Assembly: GCA_004154925.1 (NCBI GenBank)
Contig: QJNS01000003.1
Location: forward strand, 682,001 to 746,000
Reading direction: 5' to 3'
Origin: Monosporascus cannonballus
Taxonomy: Eukaryota; Ascomycota; Sordariomycetes; Xylariales
Length of the DNA stretch: 64,000 nt
Shown: positions 49,007 through 61,662 of the stretch, one piece after another
How the letters are laid out: every line of letters starts with the position of its first letter
Numbering within the stretch: position 1 is the first letter of the stretch
Notes under the pieces: model-generated
The model's input: the letters and a program-made list of their open reading frames with translations, nothing else
What the model was told of the DNA's origin: nothing
The model's database searches: none
Position numbers and translations under genes: made by a program

Positions 49007-51089
49007 TCAAACCTGCAGCGAAGCGCGCCTTCGCCGTCTGCCTTGCATGAGCTCCTCAGGAAGCAGTAGCCCCGGGTGCTGGTTCAGAAAGTGGGCACGC
49101 ACTCTATCGGGTCTGGAATTGTCGTAGTCGCATTGCGGACATCGAATCGGAGGTATCTGTGGATGTTTTCTGCGCTTATGCTTGCTTAGCCCGGAAGCGC
49201 TTTGACACCTGAAACTACAGCCGTCGAAGTTGCAAGAATGTAGTATCCTGGGACGGACTTAGTATGCCTTCTAAATACAAAGGTTGAAGCGGGACTCACG
49301 ATCCATTCCTATTAAGGGGTGTTGCTGCCTTGAAAGAGACACTGGGACTAATAGGGGTTGAAACGTTTGCATCATCGCACATAACCCACAATACAAATTG
49401 TTGGAACAGTTCCCCCGGCGGAAATACTGCCTTATCTAGTGTTAGACTACGAATTTCGCTTCTTTTGGATGTTCTTACCACGGCTACAGTTAGAAGATAA
49501 TGCTTCACCTCTGGGATCGTGCGCAAGTAGGCCTCCCTTGTGAAGATCTTCGCGGTTGAAAGTAGTGCAGGGAACGCCCGACTAGGTTGAGGATTGCTTC
49601 GTCGGCGAGGCTCGAAGAACAGCTCCTGGGCTGACTTATAGAACATTTTCTGGTCCTCTTTCTCGGCCTGATATAGCTTGTCGGGTTTGGATATCAAACC
49701 CCTGCCGGACAGAATGTGTAGAAGATCTTGATTCTCGGATACGAATGCCAAGATAACAAGAAAGAGACAAGTACCTTGGAGTTGTACAACTTCACTGCCT
49801 GGTTGGACTTGGGCAGACTCGACGGGACTTTGTACTACGGGCGGCCAGTCTATTATGGGCGGGCGCGGGTCAAGACAACCTAAACTAGAATTTCCTGCTG
49901 AAGTAGTCGGTAGTGAGGTTCCGTCATATGTCGCCGCTGGCTGACATCCCCTTGCAGTGTCGATATTCTGTAGCTGTGAGAAATCAAAGGCTTGGTGAGT
50001 GTAGTCGGTAAGTTCCAGAGCCTGTCCCACGAAGTCCAAAGAAGAGCCGGTATCATCTAACTCCTCTAGGCCTATGATCTGCTCCGGCCAAGGGTAGTCG
50101 AAGGTAGCATTGGATGCTAGGTTCATGAAAGCAGTGGCAGGATTCTCATAGTGCACCTGCCTGGGTAGAGAAATACGACTCTCTGGGTCGGTCCGCGGCA
50201 CAGGTATGAAATGCAGGTGGTCTTTCGACTCGGGCCATAGGTGGTACGCCAACTTGTTGAAAGCTTCCTTTTCCCTATCGTTGGAAATAGAATCACGCCA
50301 GGTCTTCACGCCCGCCAAAATTTGGAACTTGTCGATGCGGCCCGCCTTGAAAAGGATCTGTGAAACCGCATAAGACAAGCTCGCAAATGCGAAAATTTCC
50401 TTGAGTTTGGTAGGACGATAGCCATCGAGGACGTCTCGGAAGATGATGATGCCCGTCTTCCGTATGTTCTTAGCATGGCTAAAGTCTTCGCGCAGCTGAG
50501 CGAGGATCGGGTCATCAGAAAGAGATGGCATTGTCTGGAAACGTCGGTGGTGGTGCTCTGTCTCCTCTCCGAGACTCCTAATCGCAGCCCACTGTGCCGC
50601 CATGGGTTGGCGATCGGGACGCACTTCAGATGTCGGACGCTGGTTATCTTTATCAACTGCTTGACGTCTATCATGAGACATGTCCAAGTCGTCGATTCCG
50701 TGAGGATATTCTTGACAGCTTTGATGCAGACGGACTTCCGCTGCGGGAGCGGGGGTATCGTCCGGGGGTGAAGCAGGGGATGAATCCTCAGTGCCTGCGT
50801 TGGGTGCCATCTGGTCGAGGTATTTGAAGCCTGCCATTAGACCGTCAATCTCTGCGAATGCATTTTTCAAATCTTTGTGGTACTGCTCTTTAGAGGATTC
50901 TGTGCCTCTCGTAGCCCCGCTCGCCCATGAGTATTTCTGTCGGAGTTTATCCAGCAGCAAAGTCGGGGGTACAGAAGACTGAGGCATCATTTCGGCCGCG
51001 CACGTTGTAGATGCGACACATAAACAATACTCAGTGTTAGGCGCCCAAGGCAATAAAGGTGAAGTAAGGCGACAAATTGGAGAATCCAA
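49007..51089 (-). CDS. C2H2 zinc-finger protein, two exons
   Basis: Complement of join 49007..49247 and 49300..51089, 676 residues. The 52-bp intron (GTGAGT donor, ATACTAAG-like branch site, CCCAG acceptor) splits codon 597; an unspliced reading stops at 49296 and misses both fingers. Exon 2 encodes finger 1, C602-x4-C607-x12-H620-x4-H625, and finger 2, C633-x2-C636-x12-H649-x4-H654, then a basic tail (Q-G-R-R-R-R-R-A). The first 596 residues have no motif I can name; about 200-320 are helix-rich and resemble regions seen in fungal proteins of this layout. The start is uncertain: M35 or M36, after a Cys-rich stretch, could be the real one. A hydrophobic run near 445-455 could be an unspliced 48-bp intron. 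Nuclear DNA or RNA binding is inferred. The target is unknown. Confidence 0.75.
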
Positions 51090-54000
51090 AGGACAGGTTC
51101 GGCTCAGCCGACCCCAGGCGAACCACTATGTTAACAAGAAACAGTTCGCATAAGCTCACCGAGTGTCCATAGGGAAGTGTAACAATTTTATGGCGTACGT
51201 GTGGAAGCTTTGCGGCTCAATCCCCTCCTTCGTCCAGTGCAATGCTGTGATGCATTGGCATGCACGACGTAGGACTGTCTTCCTTCCGTCTAGCTCTCGC
51301 AGCGCGCACATGTCCCACTGAAGTCCCAACACTAGCCGCGAATCAGAAAGCTGTCCCGTTACGCCGCTCAGCTTGCCCAGCAGCTTTTTGGGTAGGTCCC
51401 AGTAAGTCCCAATATGTCCCACTAAGGCTGGCCAAGTCCTGCATGGGCACTTCAAATGTCACACCTTTGTCCCAACAGTCCGCCTTACCATTCCGCATAA
51501 GTCAATCCTTGGCAAAAGTGTTAGTTGCTGTTAGTATGACTTAGAATTGAATAGCCAATTGCCACATGAAACGGGTAATAAATAGATCAAGAGATAGAAC
51601 AGTAGTAAGGTGACAGACTGGATGACAGGGTTAAGAATTGTGATATGGTATGTATGGCATGAAAGTAAAATATAACCCGTTGAATGTAGGGACACGAACG
51701 AGGACTAACACTGGGCTGAAGCATTGACTCCGTGTCCGTAAGCCGCCTTATGCATCGGGGGCGTACCCCTTGCTATAGAAACCTCTCTCATGTTGTAGCC
51801 GATGCCGATTATATTTTATGGTACATTTTCCCTTGACAGGGGTAGAATTTGCAAATCCCAATGCGTGAGTCCCTGTCACTCCCAGACGTCAAATTCTTAC
51901 TTCGGACAGCAGGTCCCCAATATGTGTCACGCCTGTCAGCCTACAGCGTGGACTTTTTGCGCAGCCTGTCGATCTGTCCTAGTGTCTACAATATACAGTG
52001 TTATTTTCTGTTAAGTCACCTCTACAGGCCCAATTGTTGCCATAAGTGGTCAAAAGGTAAAGTCCTAAAGAAATTGTATGGGATATACATGAGCTCCTAT
52101 TTTCCAGGTCGACTTTAGTAGTTTACGATAAGACGAAGCATAGGAAACTGGTAGATTATATCTGTTTCTATATAACTTTGCATGGAAAATCACGTCGACG
52201 TACAGTGGGCCTCGTGGAAGCAACTAGTAGAAAATACTCCTGTGTATTGTATCATTGGTTATCAATGGTCTTCGTCATAAGAGGAACCCTTAGATGGGAC
52301 ATGGAGTCCCAAGAACTACTTTCACGGCAACATTAAAGTAGGTCCCGTCTCGGATCCTCAGGTTTAGGATCTCATGAGTGTCAACCATGCTAGTACGACT
52401 CTTTCCATGGTCCCATTCAGACTTGGATGGGACTCTATGTCACGGTTAAGAGGGACAACTGGAGTGGATAAGAGGTAGCGGAAAGCCCTAGCTATAAGTA
52501 TAGTTACGGTTTTTACAATTCCACATTACCGGAAGGAAAGGCCAGGCGCTACTAAAGAGTCGCGGCATTGATAACATTAGAGCTATCAAAAGCGCATTCT
52601 CAACATGCCGACAACTCCATCGACTGCGACTGAAACCAATGACAGTCAGAGAGGACAGATTTCCGGCACTAACGATAAAAAGGGTAAGACTACACATATA
52701 CGATGTCCAAACCCGTACTGTGGAGTGCTAAAGGTCTATAGATGATCATCCTGAGATGCTATCTCGTTGGCTAGCTGACAAAACCAAAGATGGGGATCAT
52801 TGGACCCCTGAAATGGTAGATAGCGCACGCCCCTTCACGGCCTTGCCCGCAAGAAGTCAATGTGAGACATCAAATTTTTTATGATGGATATCATATACTA
52901 ATTGTGCAAATTCAAAGAAGGAGATAGAGGGTAAATGTTGAAGACCAAGATGCTTGTTGCTGATGGTCGAGACCTGGTCCTTCATGCCACCCAGGAGGTA
53001 TGGACATGGAATGCCAAATAATTAACTGCTAGCCTAGACTAAGCACAGAAGTTGCTAGATGGAGCTGAATGATTTTTCTGTGTCATGCCAGTATTCTGAA
53101 TTGATCTAGACATCTACGGCGTGGGGACTGAGTGGCCTCCGTCGAGTATTTAAAGCTATCTATATTCCCAGTACGTAACGATGTTACTAACTGCTCCTAG
53201 AGGAAGGCAGGGCGGAGGTTCTTTCAGAACAGTCTAGGGCCCGCCACACGCGGCCGTTTAAATGGGGATGAATCATGCCCTGGCTCTTTGGTTCAGCTCA
53301 CTACAAAGGGCTACTGTATCATCCAGGGGCAACTGACGGCGCCGTTACGAGTTGCAATGCATGCGTCTTTACGGTTTCCAGTGTATGCAAATGAGGTGAT
53401 CTTCCCTTATATTGCTTCTCGCAGTCTTGAACTCGACTATCACATATATATAGTATTGAGTGCCGTACATTGGTCCTAGAACGATTGTAGGCAATGCTTG
53501 TATGTCGCACCACCGGTACCGAAGAGGCGGTTCTAGGGCTCAAAAGTCAATACTTAGATGAGCTTTGATTACCCAGGTTGATGATGGAAGGCCAGAAAAT
53601 AAGGCGAGGAGTCATTGTGAGAAATGAGGACACGGCTCCCCCCCCCCTCTTCCCCCGCTATGGTGTCTGACATGTCAGTACAAGTCAACTGGGGTCCATC
53701 GCATCCTTGTGGGATTGTGCATGAATTAATTCTCCCAAGATGAAACAAAGAAAGTCTAGGACTACAGCGGTTAGACCGAGCGAGAAATCACTGTGGCACA
53801 GTTGTTTGCGCTATCTATATCACAGCTTAGAATCTCGTGTAGAGGCTTGAAAATCTGTGGAGTAGATAGTGTCCCGGCACAACACCCATCGTTTAGGAGC
53901 CTTTCAGCCATCGAGTTAAAGCAGGAAAAAGGAACATCAAGATGGTGAAATCCCGGAGCAATTTTATTAGATGGACAGCTCCCAAGCCTTTTAAGATTCT

Positions 54001-55140
54001 CGGTCATAGACTTCTCTGCTCATCGTATCATTGCTGAGATTGACCGTGCCGTAGGCGAGTGTCATGACAGCCTTAACTGATGACATATAGCATAGTCACA
54101 CGGCATTGGCTCGCTTGCTGCTCGTAGAGTGAGATCTGCTTGCCCAAGGATGGCGAGACCATCAGCCGCATGAGAGAACCCAATCAGATTGCCCGAGGGG
54201 GCCCTAATGCGGAAACCACACCCGATGCTCTCGAATCCAATCTGGGTGGCTTGGTCCTGGTTACTGGGCGGCATGCAGAGGCTCTGTATAACATATATGG
54301 GACTCTTGGAGATGAAAGAACCAGGTTTCATATTATTCATATTGTCATCAGGGTCGCAAGTTCACTAAATACCAAAGGCTCTCTTTGCGACCTGTCAGCA
54401 GGAGGTCGCTGTCATTGACTGGGGCGAATCTGGTGTTTGGATTAAAGAACTTCCGGAAACTTGTTGACGTCCACGGATTTTCTTCTTTCTTTCCAAGAGC
54501 GCCGATTATTGAGTTGTTGATTTGTTAGTGGCACCGTGGCGTAGGAAAGAACGAAAGGGATAGGTGTTCGTCATTTACGTAGTCGATGTCGACATCTCTT
54601 GGCATGTATGGAACTCCACACCCCACAGTCCGCAACCCAGCACGCACGCAATCCCGCCTAGATATGTTACCCAGAAAGTGCGTAATATCGAGCCATGTTC
54701 GCCAGGTTTATCTCCGCGGGACACTTTCTTGATGAGGACTGAACAGCTGAACTTTTGCTCGTTGTTTCGTGGCTAGCTACTTGAAGTGTGAGGTTCTTGC
54801 GGCTGCGAAGATATTGGGTTATTGGCCACACCCATCACCGCCCGCTCCATGCCCAAGCCCTCAAGACGCAAGCCCTGGTTAGATCTCAAGTTAGCTTTGC
54901 GCACCTTTCCTGTGCTTGCATTAGGCCCTGCATTGAATGAGACTTGTTTATATATATATAACGTGCGCATCTGCTCGTAACGTTCCACACTGATGCATCT
55001 GAGGGCCGCTATCTTCTTGCTCAGCAAGCGCGTCTTAACTGGAGACGGCGTGTACGTTTCCACAATCAACGATATACAGCCTCACAAGGTTCCAATATAG
55101 ACACTTAGCTGATAAGTGAGAGGTCTGACGATACACGGCG
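51090..55140. other. Four-kilobase stretch without a supported gene
   Basis: GC-normal. It has several short frames (longest about 100 codons) with no recognised domain, no consistent splice signals and no codon pattern that convinces me. There are scattered GTCCCA/TGGGAC motifs near 51300-51480 and 52290-52430, a poly-C run near 53640, and a TATA-like run near 54950. It probably combines the upstream regions of the C2H2 gene and the sulphate permease gene with decayed non-coding DNA. An untranslated or lineage-specific RNA cannot be excluded. Confidence 0.55.
54948..54962 (+). promoter_or_regulatory. Possible TATA element of the sulphate permease gene
   Basis: A TTATATATATATAAC run lies about 180 bp upstream of the ATG at 55141, in the correct orientation. 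It is farther than typical, so it could be a simple AT tract. I saw no clear ATGRYRYCAT-type Cys3/MetR site between it and the ATG. Confidence 0.3.
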
Positions 55141-57766
55141 ATGTCCAATACCAAAGTCGGCCGCGGCCTAGCGAAGGCCGTCGGCATAGACATCGACTAC
55201 CGTTCACGCGACGAGCCCCGGGAGTTCGTTGACTCGGCCGCGGCATCAATCAAGCCCGTGGATCCGTACTACGAGGAGGAGCCGTCGCTCCGCGAGGTGC
55301 TACACTCTCTGCTACCGACTCGGGAGGGCGTCGCAAATTACACTAGGTCGCTGTTCCCGTTCTGGTCGTGGATCTTCCACTACAACATGACATGGGCGTT
55401 CGGCGACTTCATCGCAGGTGTAACTGTCGGGTTCGTTGTCATACCTCAGGGAATGGCGTACGCGCTGCTGGCGGAGCTACCGGCCGAGTACGGCTTGTAC
55501 ACTTCTTTCGTGGGTTTCCTCCTGTATTGGGCGTTCGCGACATCCAAGGATATCACAATCGGAACGGTGGCCGTCATGTCGACCCTCGTCGGAACCATCG
55601 TTCAGCGGGTGCAGGCCGTCCATGGTGAGGACGCGTTCCCGCCTGAAATGATCGCGCGTGGCCTCTCTGTTATCGTTGGTGCCGCTCTCCTGTTCATCGG
55701 ACTCGCGCGCCTGGGTTGGGTCGTCGAGTTCATCCCGCTGGTGGGCATCACCTCCTTTATGACGGGGGCCGCCATCAGTATCGCAGCCGGCCAGGTCCCC
55801 ACGCTGCTCGGAATCAGTGGCGTAAAGACCCGCGAGGCAACGTACCTCGTCATCATCAACACCCTGAAGAGCTTGCCGCGGGCGAAGCTTGACGCCGCCA
55901 TGGGTGTCTCGGCCCTGGCGATGTTGTACCTGATCCGCTTCGGTTGCAACTTCATGGCCAGGCGGCAGCCACACAGGCAGAAGCTCTGGTTCTTCGTGGG
56001 GACGCTGCGTATGGCATTCGTCATCTTGCTCTACATACTGATCAGTTGGCTGGTTAACCGCAATGTCGGCTGGGATGCCTCGAAGGCCGCATTCAGGATT
56101 CTCGGCAATGTCCCGAGTGGTGAGTCGTCATGCAATAGAACAATGGTATAGCAAATTATGCCATCCGCTGACATCCGCTGTTGCACACAGGTTTCCAGGT
56201 TCACAGCGCCCCCACGGTTAACACCGCGCTCCTCTCCGCCCTTGCACCAGACATCCCGGCCGCCATCATCGTTGCCATCATCGAGCATATCGCGATCTCC
56301 AAATCGTTCGGCCGCATCAATAACTACGTCATCGATCCCTCGCAGGAGCTAGTCGCAGTAGGTTTCACCAATGTTCTTGGCCCGTTCCTCGGCGCGTACC
56401 CCGCGACGGGTTCTTTCTCGCGAACGGCCATCAAGTCGAAAGCCGGCGTGCGGACGCCGCTCGCGGGTCTCTGGACCGCCGTAATCGTGCTACTAGCCCT
56501 CTACGCCCTGACGTCCGTCTTCTTCTACATCCCCATGGCGAGCCTGGCGGGGCTGATCACCCACGCGGTGGGCGACCTGATCACGCCGCCCCACACGGTG
56601 TACAGATTCTGGCAGGTTTCGCCGCTCGAGGCGATCACCTTCCTGGTCACTGTCATCCTGATGATCTTCACGGACCTCGAGACGGGCATCTACTTCGCCA
56701 TCTGCTTCTCGGTCGCAGTGATGCTCGTGCGCATCGCGAAGACGCACGGTCATTTCCTCGGTCGCGCCAAGATCTATCGCATCGACAGAGACAGCGCCGG
56801 CAACGAGACGTCGCTAACTTCCCGGGACGCGTACCTGCCCCTCGACCACCGCGATGGCACAAATCCCGACATCCACGTGGAGGTTCCGTACCCCGGAGTC
56901 ATCGTGTATCGCTTCGGCGAGGGGTTCAACTACATCAACGCGGGGCGGAATATGGATATACTGACCGCAGCGGTCATGAAAGAAACCAGACCCACGGTGC
57001 TCAACAAATACTCGCGGTTAGGCGTAAGTCAGAGCAGTACCCTACCACATTACCGATAATCCAAAACGCAACCAATCTCCTATTTCACTAAACAAGCAAA
57101 TAAAGAAACAACACGCTGATAAAGTTTTACCCACAGGACCGCCCATGGAACGACCCTGGCCCGCGTCGCGGCAAGCAGCCCGAGACGGAGGACAGCCGCC
57201 CGCCGCTGCGAGCCGTGATCCTCGACTGCGCGGCGGTGAGCGGTGTGGACGCGACGGCGATGCAGGCGCTGGTGGACACGCGGGAGCAGCTGGACCGGCA
57301 CGCGGCGCCCGACGCCGCTGAGTGGCACGTGGCGAACCTCAACAGCCGGTGGGCACGGCGCGCCTTCGCGGCCGTCGGCTTCGGGTATCCGCCGTCGCGG
57401 GCGGTGGGCCAGCTCGGGAGCGGCGACAGGGGCTGGAAGCCCATCTTCAGTGTCGCGGCGACGATGCAGCGCCGTACGGGTGACGGCTCCGCTGATGTGA
57501 CTGATGTTGGTGGTAAGAGCAGTAGGATTCGCGCCAAGGACGAGGAGATTGCCCTCGCAGAGGTGGATCGCGGCTCGTCGTCTGATAAGACTAATCGTTC
57601 CGGAAATGAGAATGACGGCAGGGGCCGGGCTGATGGTGGTCTACCCGAGAATGCCGCTACCGTCCAGGGCGTCAATAGGCCTTGGTTCCATATCGATGTC
57701 GCCTCTGCCGTGGAGAGCGCCGTTGCGAGTATCGAGGGGAAGGAGAATAGGGAGAAAGCCAAGTGA
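55141..57766 (+). CDS. SulP (SLC26) sulphate permease with STAS domain, three exons
   Basis: Join 55141..56119, 56191..57023 and 57137..57766 gives 813 residues, close to fungal Cys14/Sul1-type transporters. Intron 1 (71 bp) has GTGAGT, GCTGAC and CACACAG; intron 2 (113 bp) has GTAAGT, GCTGATAA and CCACAG; both joins keep frame. It is a proton-coupled sulphate importer of the plasma membrane that feeds sulphur assimilation (family knowledge). Signature segments are I-P-Q-G-M-A-Y-A (101-108), E-Y-G-L-Y-T-S (116-122) and T-S-K-D-I-T-I-G (134-141), followed by about ten hydrophobic membrane segments to residue 530 or so. The STAS domain spans about 565-690, with L-D-C-A-A-V-S-G-V-D in exon 3. 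The last 110 residues are Ser/Asp/Gly-rich and variable. An 82-residue cytosolic N-terminus precedes the first membrane segment. Confidence 0.92.
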
Positions 57767-58033
57767 CCGGAGCTTTCTGTAGACACATGACTTGTTCATG
57801 GTTCCTTTCAAATATCAAGTAGAGATACGGGGATCTTACAGAGGCGAACGGCGGTTGGCAATGGTACCGTAGATGATCTCATGGAAGTACTGCCTCAGTC
57901 TACTACGGCATGAGCTGAATGTCCATGCCTTTGCTCAACCTCGTCAGTCCTACTAGGTCTCCGAGTCCAGGTACTAAGCAAAGGATGTCATCAAGATTTC
58001 CAAACCCATCCCCAAAGCTGTTCCACATCCAGC
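57767..58033. other. Convergent intergenic region, permease and MYND gene
   Basis: 267 bp shared by two gene 3' ends. No gene or repeat seen. Confidence 0.6.
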
Positions 58034-61000
58034 CTAATCGTTAACCGGCTTGCATTCCATGCGATGCTTCTTCCAGTCCTTGCGCTGGCACTCCTGGCTA
58101 CAATACGCCACACCCCTGCACCTCGTGCACTTCAACAGCCTACCGCCCTTCTTACTCTCCGTGGCGTTGCAGTTGCGGCATTTATCCCTCAGCAGGCCCT
58201 CGAGCCCGCCCTGCGCCCGCAGCATCTCGACGTCGACTACGTCTTCCACAAAGGGTGACGAGAACGTCGGGCTGATGGCGACGCGGACGGCGTGCCTGGA
58301 CGCGACGTCCCACTCGGGCAGCCGCATGTAGTCCACGGGTAGTCTGCCGTTGCCACAGCTGCACATGAACTGGCGTTCCGAGAGCAACGTGAGAGGGACA
58401 CTGGCGCCGGGCCTTCTGTACTCGCAGTCGGGGCCGTGGGACCAAGTGCGGCAGCGCTCCGCGAGCGCGGGAAGGACACTCTTCCAGAGGGCCAGCTCGG
58501 CGTCGTCGACATCGATGACGCAGATCTCGAGCTCACGAAGCACGAGCAGGAAGGTCTCGAGCTCCCGCGAGTCGACGAGCTCCCTCGTCAACGGGAGCGC
58601 CGCCGCGTCCGCGACCACCGAGCCGGCCGCGCCGTCGAGCCGCAGCGCCCGCACGAAGAGCAGGATATGGTTCCCCTTTTCCTGGTCCGCAAGCGCAAAG
58701 AGACCGGTGCTACCACCCTGCAGCCCCGAGGCGACCATGAAGATTGTGAAGAGCGATTCTTTGAAGCTGAGCCGCGATGAGGCGGGGTTTTCTAGTGGGG
58801 AGCTAGCAAGCACCTCTCGGGCGTGTCGCTCGCGGACGGAGAACTGATGCGATGTCAATGTGATGAGCCACTGATTAACCTGCTTATCGTCGTCCTCCAC
58901 GCTTAAAATCGGCAATGAATCAAGATTAACGTGCAAGCTATTCAGCGTGGCGGGTACTGTGTCTTTGCCAAGTGCGACCGGGTAGATGAGCTCTGGGAAT
59001 CCCTCCAGATCTAAGGGGCCGGCCACCGGAGCGGAGAGTGTCACGGTACCTGATTCGGGGTAGACTGTTCTCTGGATTGCGTCTTTCAATACAGGCATTG
59101 GAAAAGCGGTCTTATAGACAGCGTCCCCTTTAAACCGGATTTCAAAGTTGCATGGGGACGTTTGCCGTAACAGCATTGTACGCATGTCCATCGGAGGCGG
59201 ACTTCCATCTTCGGCGATAATTTTGATAACGGTAGTCATGGCGGTGATATGGCCATCATCTGGGTCGATGTTCGCGACCCATGTCGTGTTGGCTGGTGAA
59301 GTTTCAGTAGTTCCAGTCGAGGAAGTAGTGGTTACAGCCCGAGGGCAAGTGATAGGAAGGCCGTTCGGGACCGTCGAGCGTCTGGTAATTAACACATGAT
59401 GGTCATCACTCATCACTGTCTCGAAAAGGGGTACCTCTGGTTCCTGGGTGTAATTTTGCGTTCGCCGTGCAACGACTGCGATTCTCCTCGTTTTCAGATC
59501 TCCTTCCGCCCATGTCGGCGGGGCATCAAACGATATGACTAGTGAACGTTGATCTCCCTTCTCCGAATGCTTCTGCCTTATGGCATTTGAGCAGTCTCCA
59601 GTAACCCAATCAGCAGGCGTTTCCATCTCGCCAAACGCCAACTGTAGGCCGGAGAATCGGGCCCTCATTATATCCGAAGACCACTGCTTTAGACTTATAA
59701 TAGCTTCTAAGTGTAAGTCGCCACTATTAGATCCATCAGTTTCGAGTATTGTGTCCAAAGCTTCTCGTGGCACGCGAATGACCACACAAGAACTCTCTAG
59801 TACGCTACTCTCAATTCGTGGGCTGCCAGTGCCCGGCCCTATCGGGAAGCTACTCGGGGCGTAATTATGACTGTATACACCCAAAAGGTGTAGCTGGTGA
59901 GACAGCTCCAGGTAATACTCTCTGCCAAAGACAGATGAGGCATCGTTTTGCACCAGGTGTAGGAATATTTCGCACGTCTTTGTTCGATCGATGTTTACCG
60001 AGTAGAGTGTTTGTTTGGCGAACTCAACAAAATTCCCTGGGTGGTAAACATGACCGCCTCCAGCAGTTGTATGAGGCTGAAGTTTGCGCGCCTCACTCGC
60101 TTTGGGCGGACGCTGCAGTGTCTGGGTGTAGATCACGTAGAGTACTTTCGCTAAATCCACAGGCTTCAAAGTAAGCAGACTCATGTCACGAGTCTGACCC
60201 GGGAGATACCCGGTAAGCTTCCAGGATAGCCAAGCATAGCTCTTCAGAGTTTCAGCTTGTGTTGAACCTGAACTGGTGAGCATCAACTCGTCAACATAGG
60301 ACACAGGGGTTGCGTTTGTCCAGTATTCAACAGGTACTAGGCCCAGTAAGAGAGATATTGTAAGTGTATGGCCAAAAAGCAGCGAGTCAAAAACGCCTCT
60401 ATATGTTTCGTTTTGGAGTCTCGGAATCTCCATGTATAGGGTAGAGCTAGCAGCGACTTTGAGAAAAGGAGAGGAGGAAACAAGGATGTTCATAGCCCCA
60501 AGCCGGTCAACCGAATTTGAACAGTCGATGACATCAAAAAGTCTGGGGGCCGTGCCTGTACTTCCGTAAGCCTCGGAGTCCAGCCGATAGTAAGAAAGGT
60601 CCAACTGCCGTCGAAAGTGATTCGCCGAACCCGCATTAGTGGCTGACGAATGCTGGAGTGTCTGGCAGAAGGCTAATGGGCAAGCCACTGCGAACCGTAT
60701 AGTAAACCGGTCCTTTGCGATTTCTCGGAAGGCCGCACACCACTCGCGGAACTGGGTCTTGGCTGCCAGCACTAGCCTCGGCGCACTGTTATTATCCCGA
60801 TTAAGACGTAAGGGAGATGTAGGTGCCAAACGAGCGAACGCCGTAGCAAGATGAAACCCAAGTAGTGGGTCAACTGCTGGTGTAAGCGCCGAGCCTGTGG
60901 AGAACGACACGGCATACACCGGGTTCGGCATTGTCAACGGCTTCCCATGTTCGCCATGATCTTCATAGCTCTGGGGGGCTTCTTTTATCGCTGCTAAAGA

Positions 61001-61662
61001 CAGAGGAGAGGCTGAACGTGTTCCGGTTGGGAGAAAGCTGCCGTCCTTGGCACCACTAGGAATGGGGAAGTGGTTTCGAAACCTTTCTGCAAGTTCCTCG
61101 TATCTGGCTGTCGCCTCCTTAGACTGCCAGTCACACTCAGCATACTGTTGCCAGATGTTCCTGGCGAGAACCATGGATCCCTCATCACAGAACTTCAAAT
61201 TCTGGCCATAGACACTGTCTTTCCAAGCGGATAAGCTTCCCGGTAGAGCCAGAAGCTTCGTCGCTTGTGTCCTTAGAACCTCCGCTGAGCTCTCAACAGC
61301 GTAGGGGTGGAAATAAAGATTCCATAATACATCAGAGTCAGCTTCACCGTCAAGGAGAAGAGTGAGGAAGATGAGATCCCGCGCTATAGATGATAAGTCC
61401 GAGATCCTGCATCTAGTCAAGAAGGAGGGCTTTTACCGGTGATGGCTTCGGCTTCATGGCACCAAGTGATGTCAAATTTCCTTAGAGGCAAGCCTCGCTC
61501 GCAGTACGCAGTGAACATGATACTGCGCACATCGTTGCGCCCAAAGATAAGAATATCTGCATCTGCGCCTTGCGGAAGCCCCCGGCTTAGACTAACCACT
61601 GGGCTGTCGTCGAAAAGCCCAGTCTCAGAAGCATGCGCAGCTAGACGAGGCGGGGTAAACAT
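58034..61662 (-). CDS. DUF4470 and MYND-finger protein, two exons
   Basis: Complement of join 58034..61383 and 61437..61662, 1191 residues. The 53-bp intron has GTAAAA, CTTGAC and CTATAG; removing it joins F-D-I-T-W-C-H-E-A-E-A to A-R-D-L-I-F-L-T-L-L-L-D, the continuous core of a fungal DUF4470 domain (residues about 15-100, with A-D-I-L-I-F-G and R-S-I-M-F-T). The C-terminus (1144-1191) is a MYND zinc finger, C-x2-C-x13-C-x2-C-x5-C-x3-C-x7-H-x3-C, with all eight ligands present. MYND fingers usually bind proline-rich peptides of partner proteins. The long middle (100-1140) has no named domain that I can see. This two-domain layout is common in Pezizomycotina and Agaricomycetes, and its role is largely undetermined. 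The start at 61662 fits the usual 30-residue lead before the domain. Confidence 0.85.

Noticed and set aside
51156..51455. 99-codon minus-strand frame upstream of the C2H2 gene
   Set aside because: No recognised domain and composition like spacer; could not be joined to the C2H2 gene by plausible splice sites.
52605..52745. 46-codon frame with a C-P-N-P-Y-C motif
   Set aside because: Too short, stops immediately after the motif, and I could find no convincing intron to extend it.
53637..53647. Poly-C run
   Set aside because: An isolated homopolymer with no associated feature; may also be a sequencing-sensitive site.
55477..57786. Long minus-strand frames opposite the sulphate permease
   Set aside because: Caused by high third-position GC of the permease exons; no independent domain.
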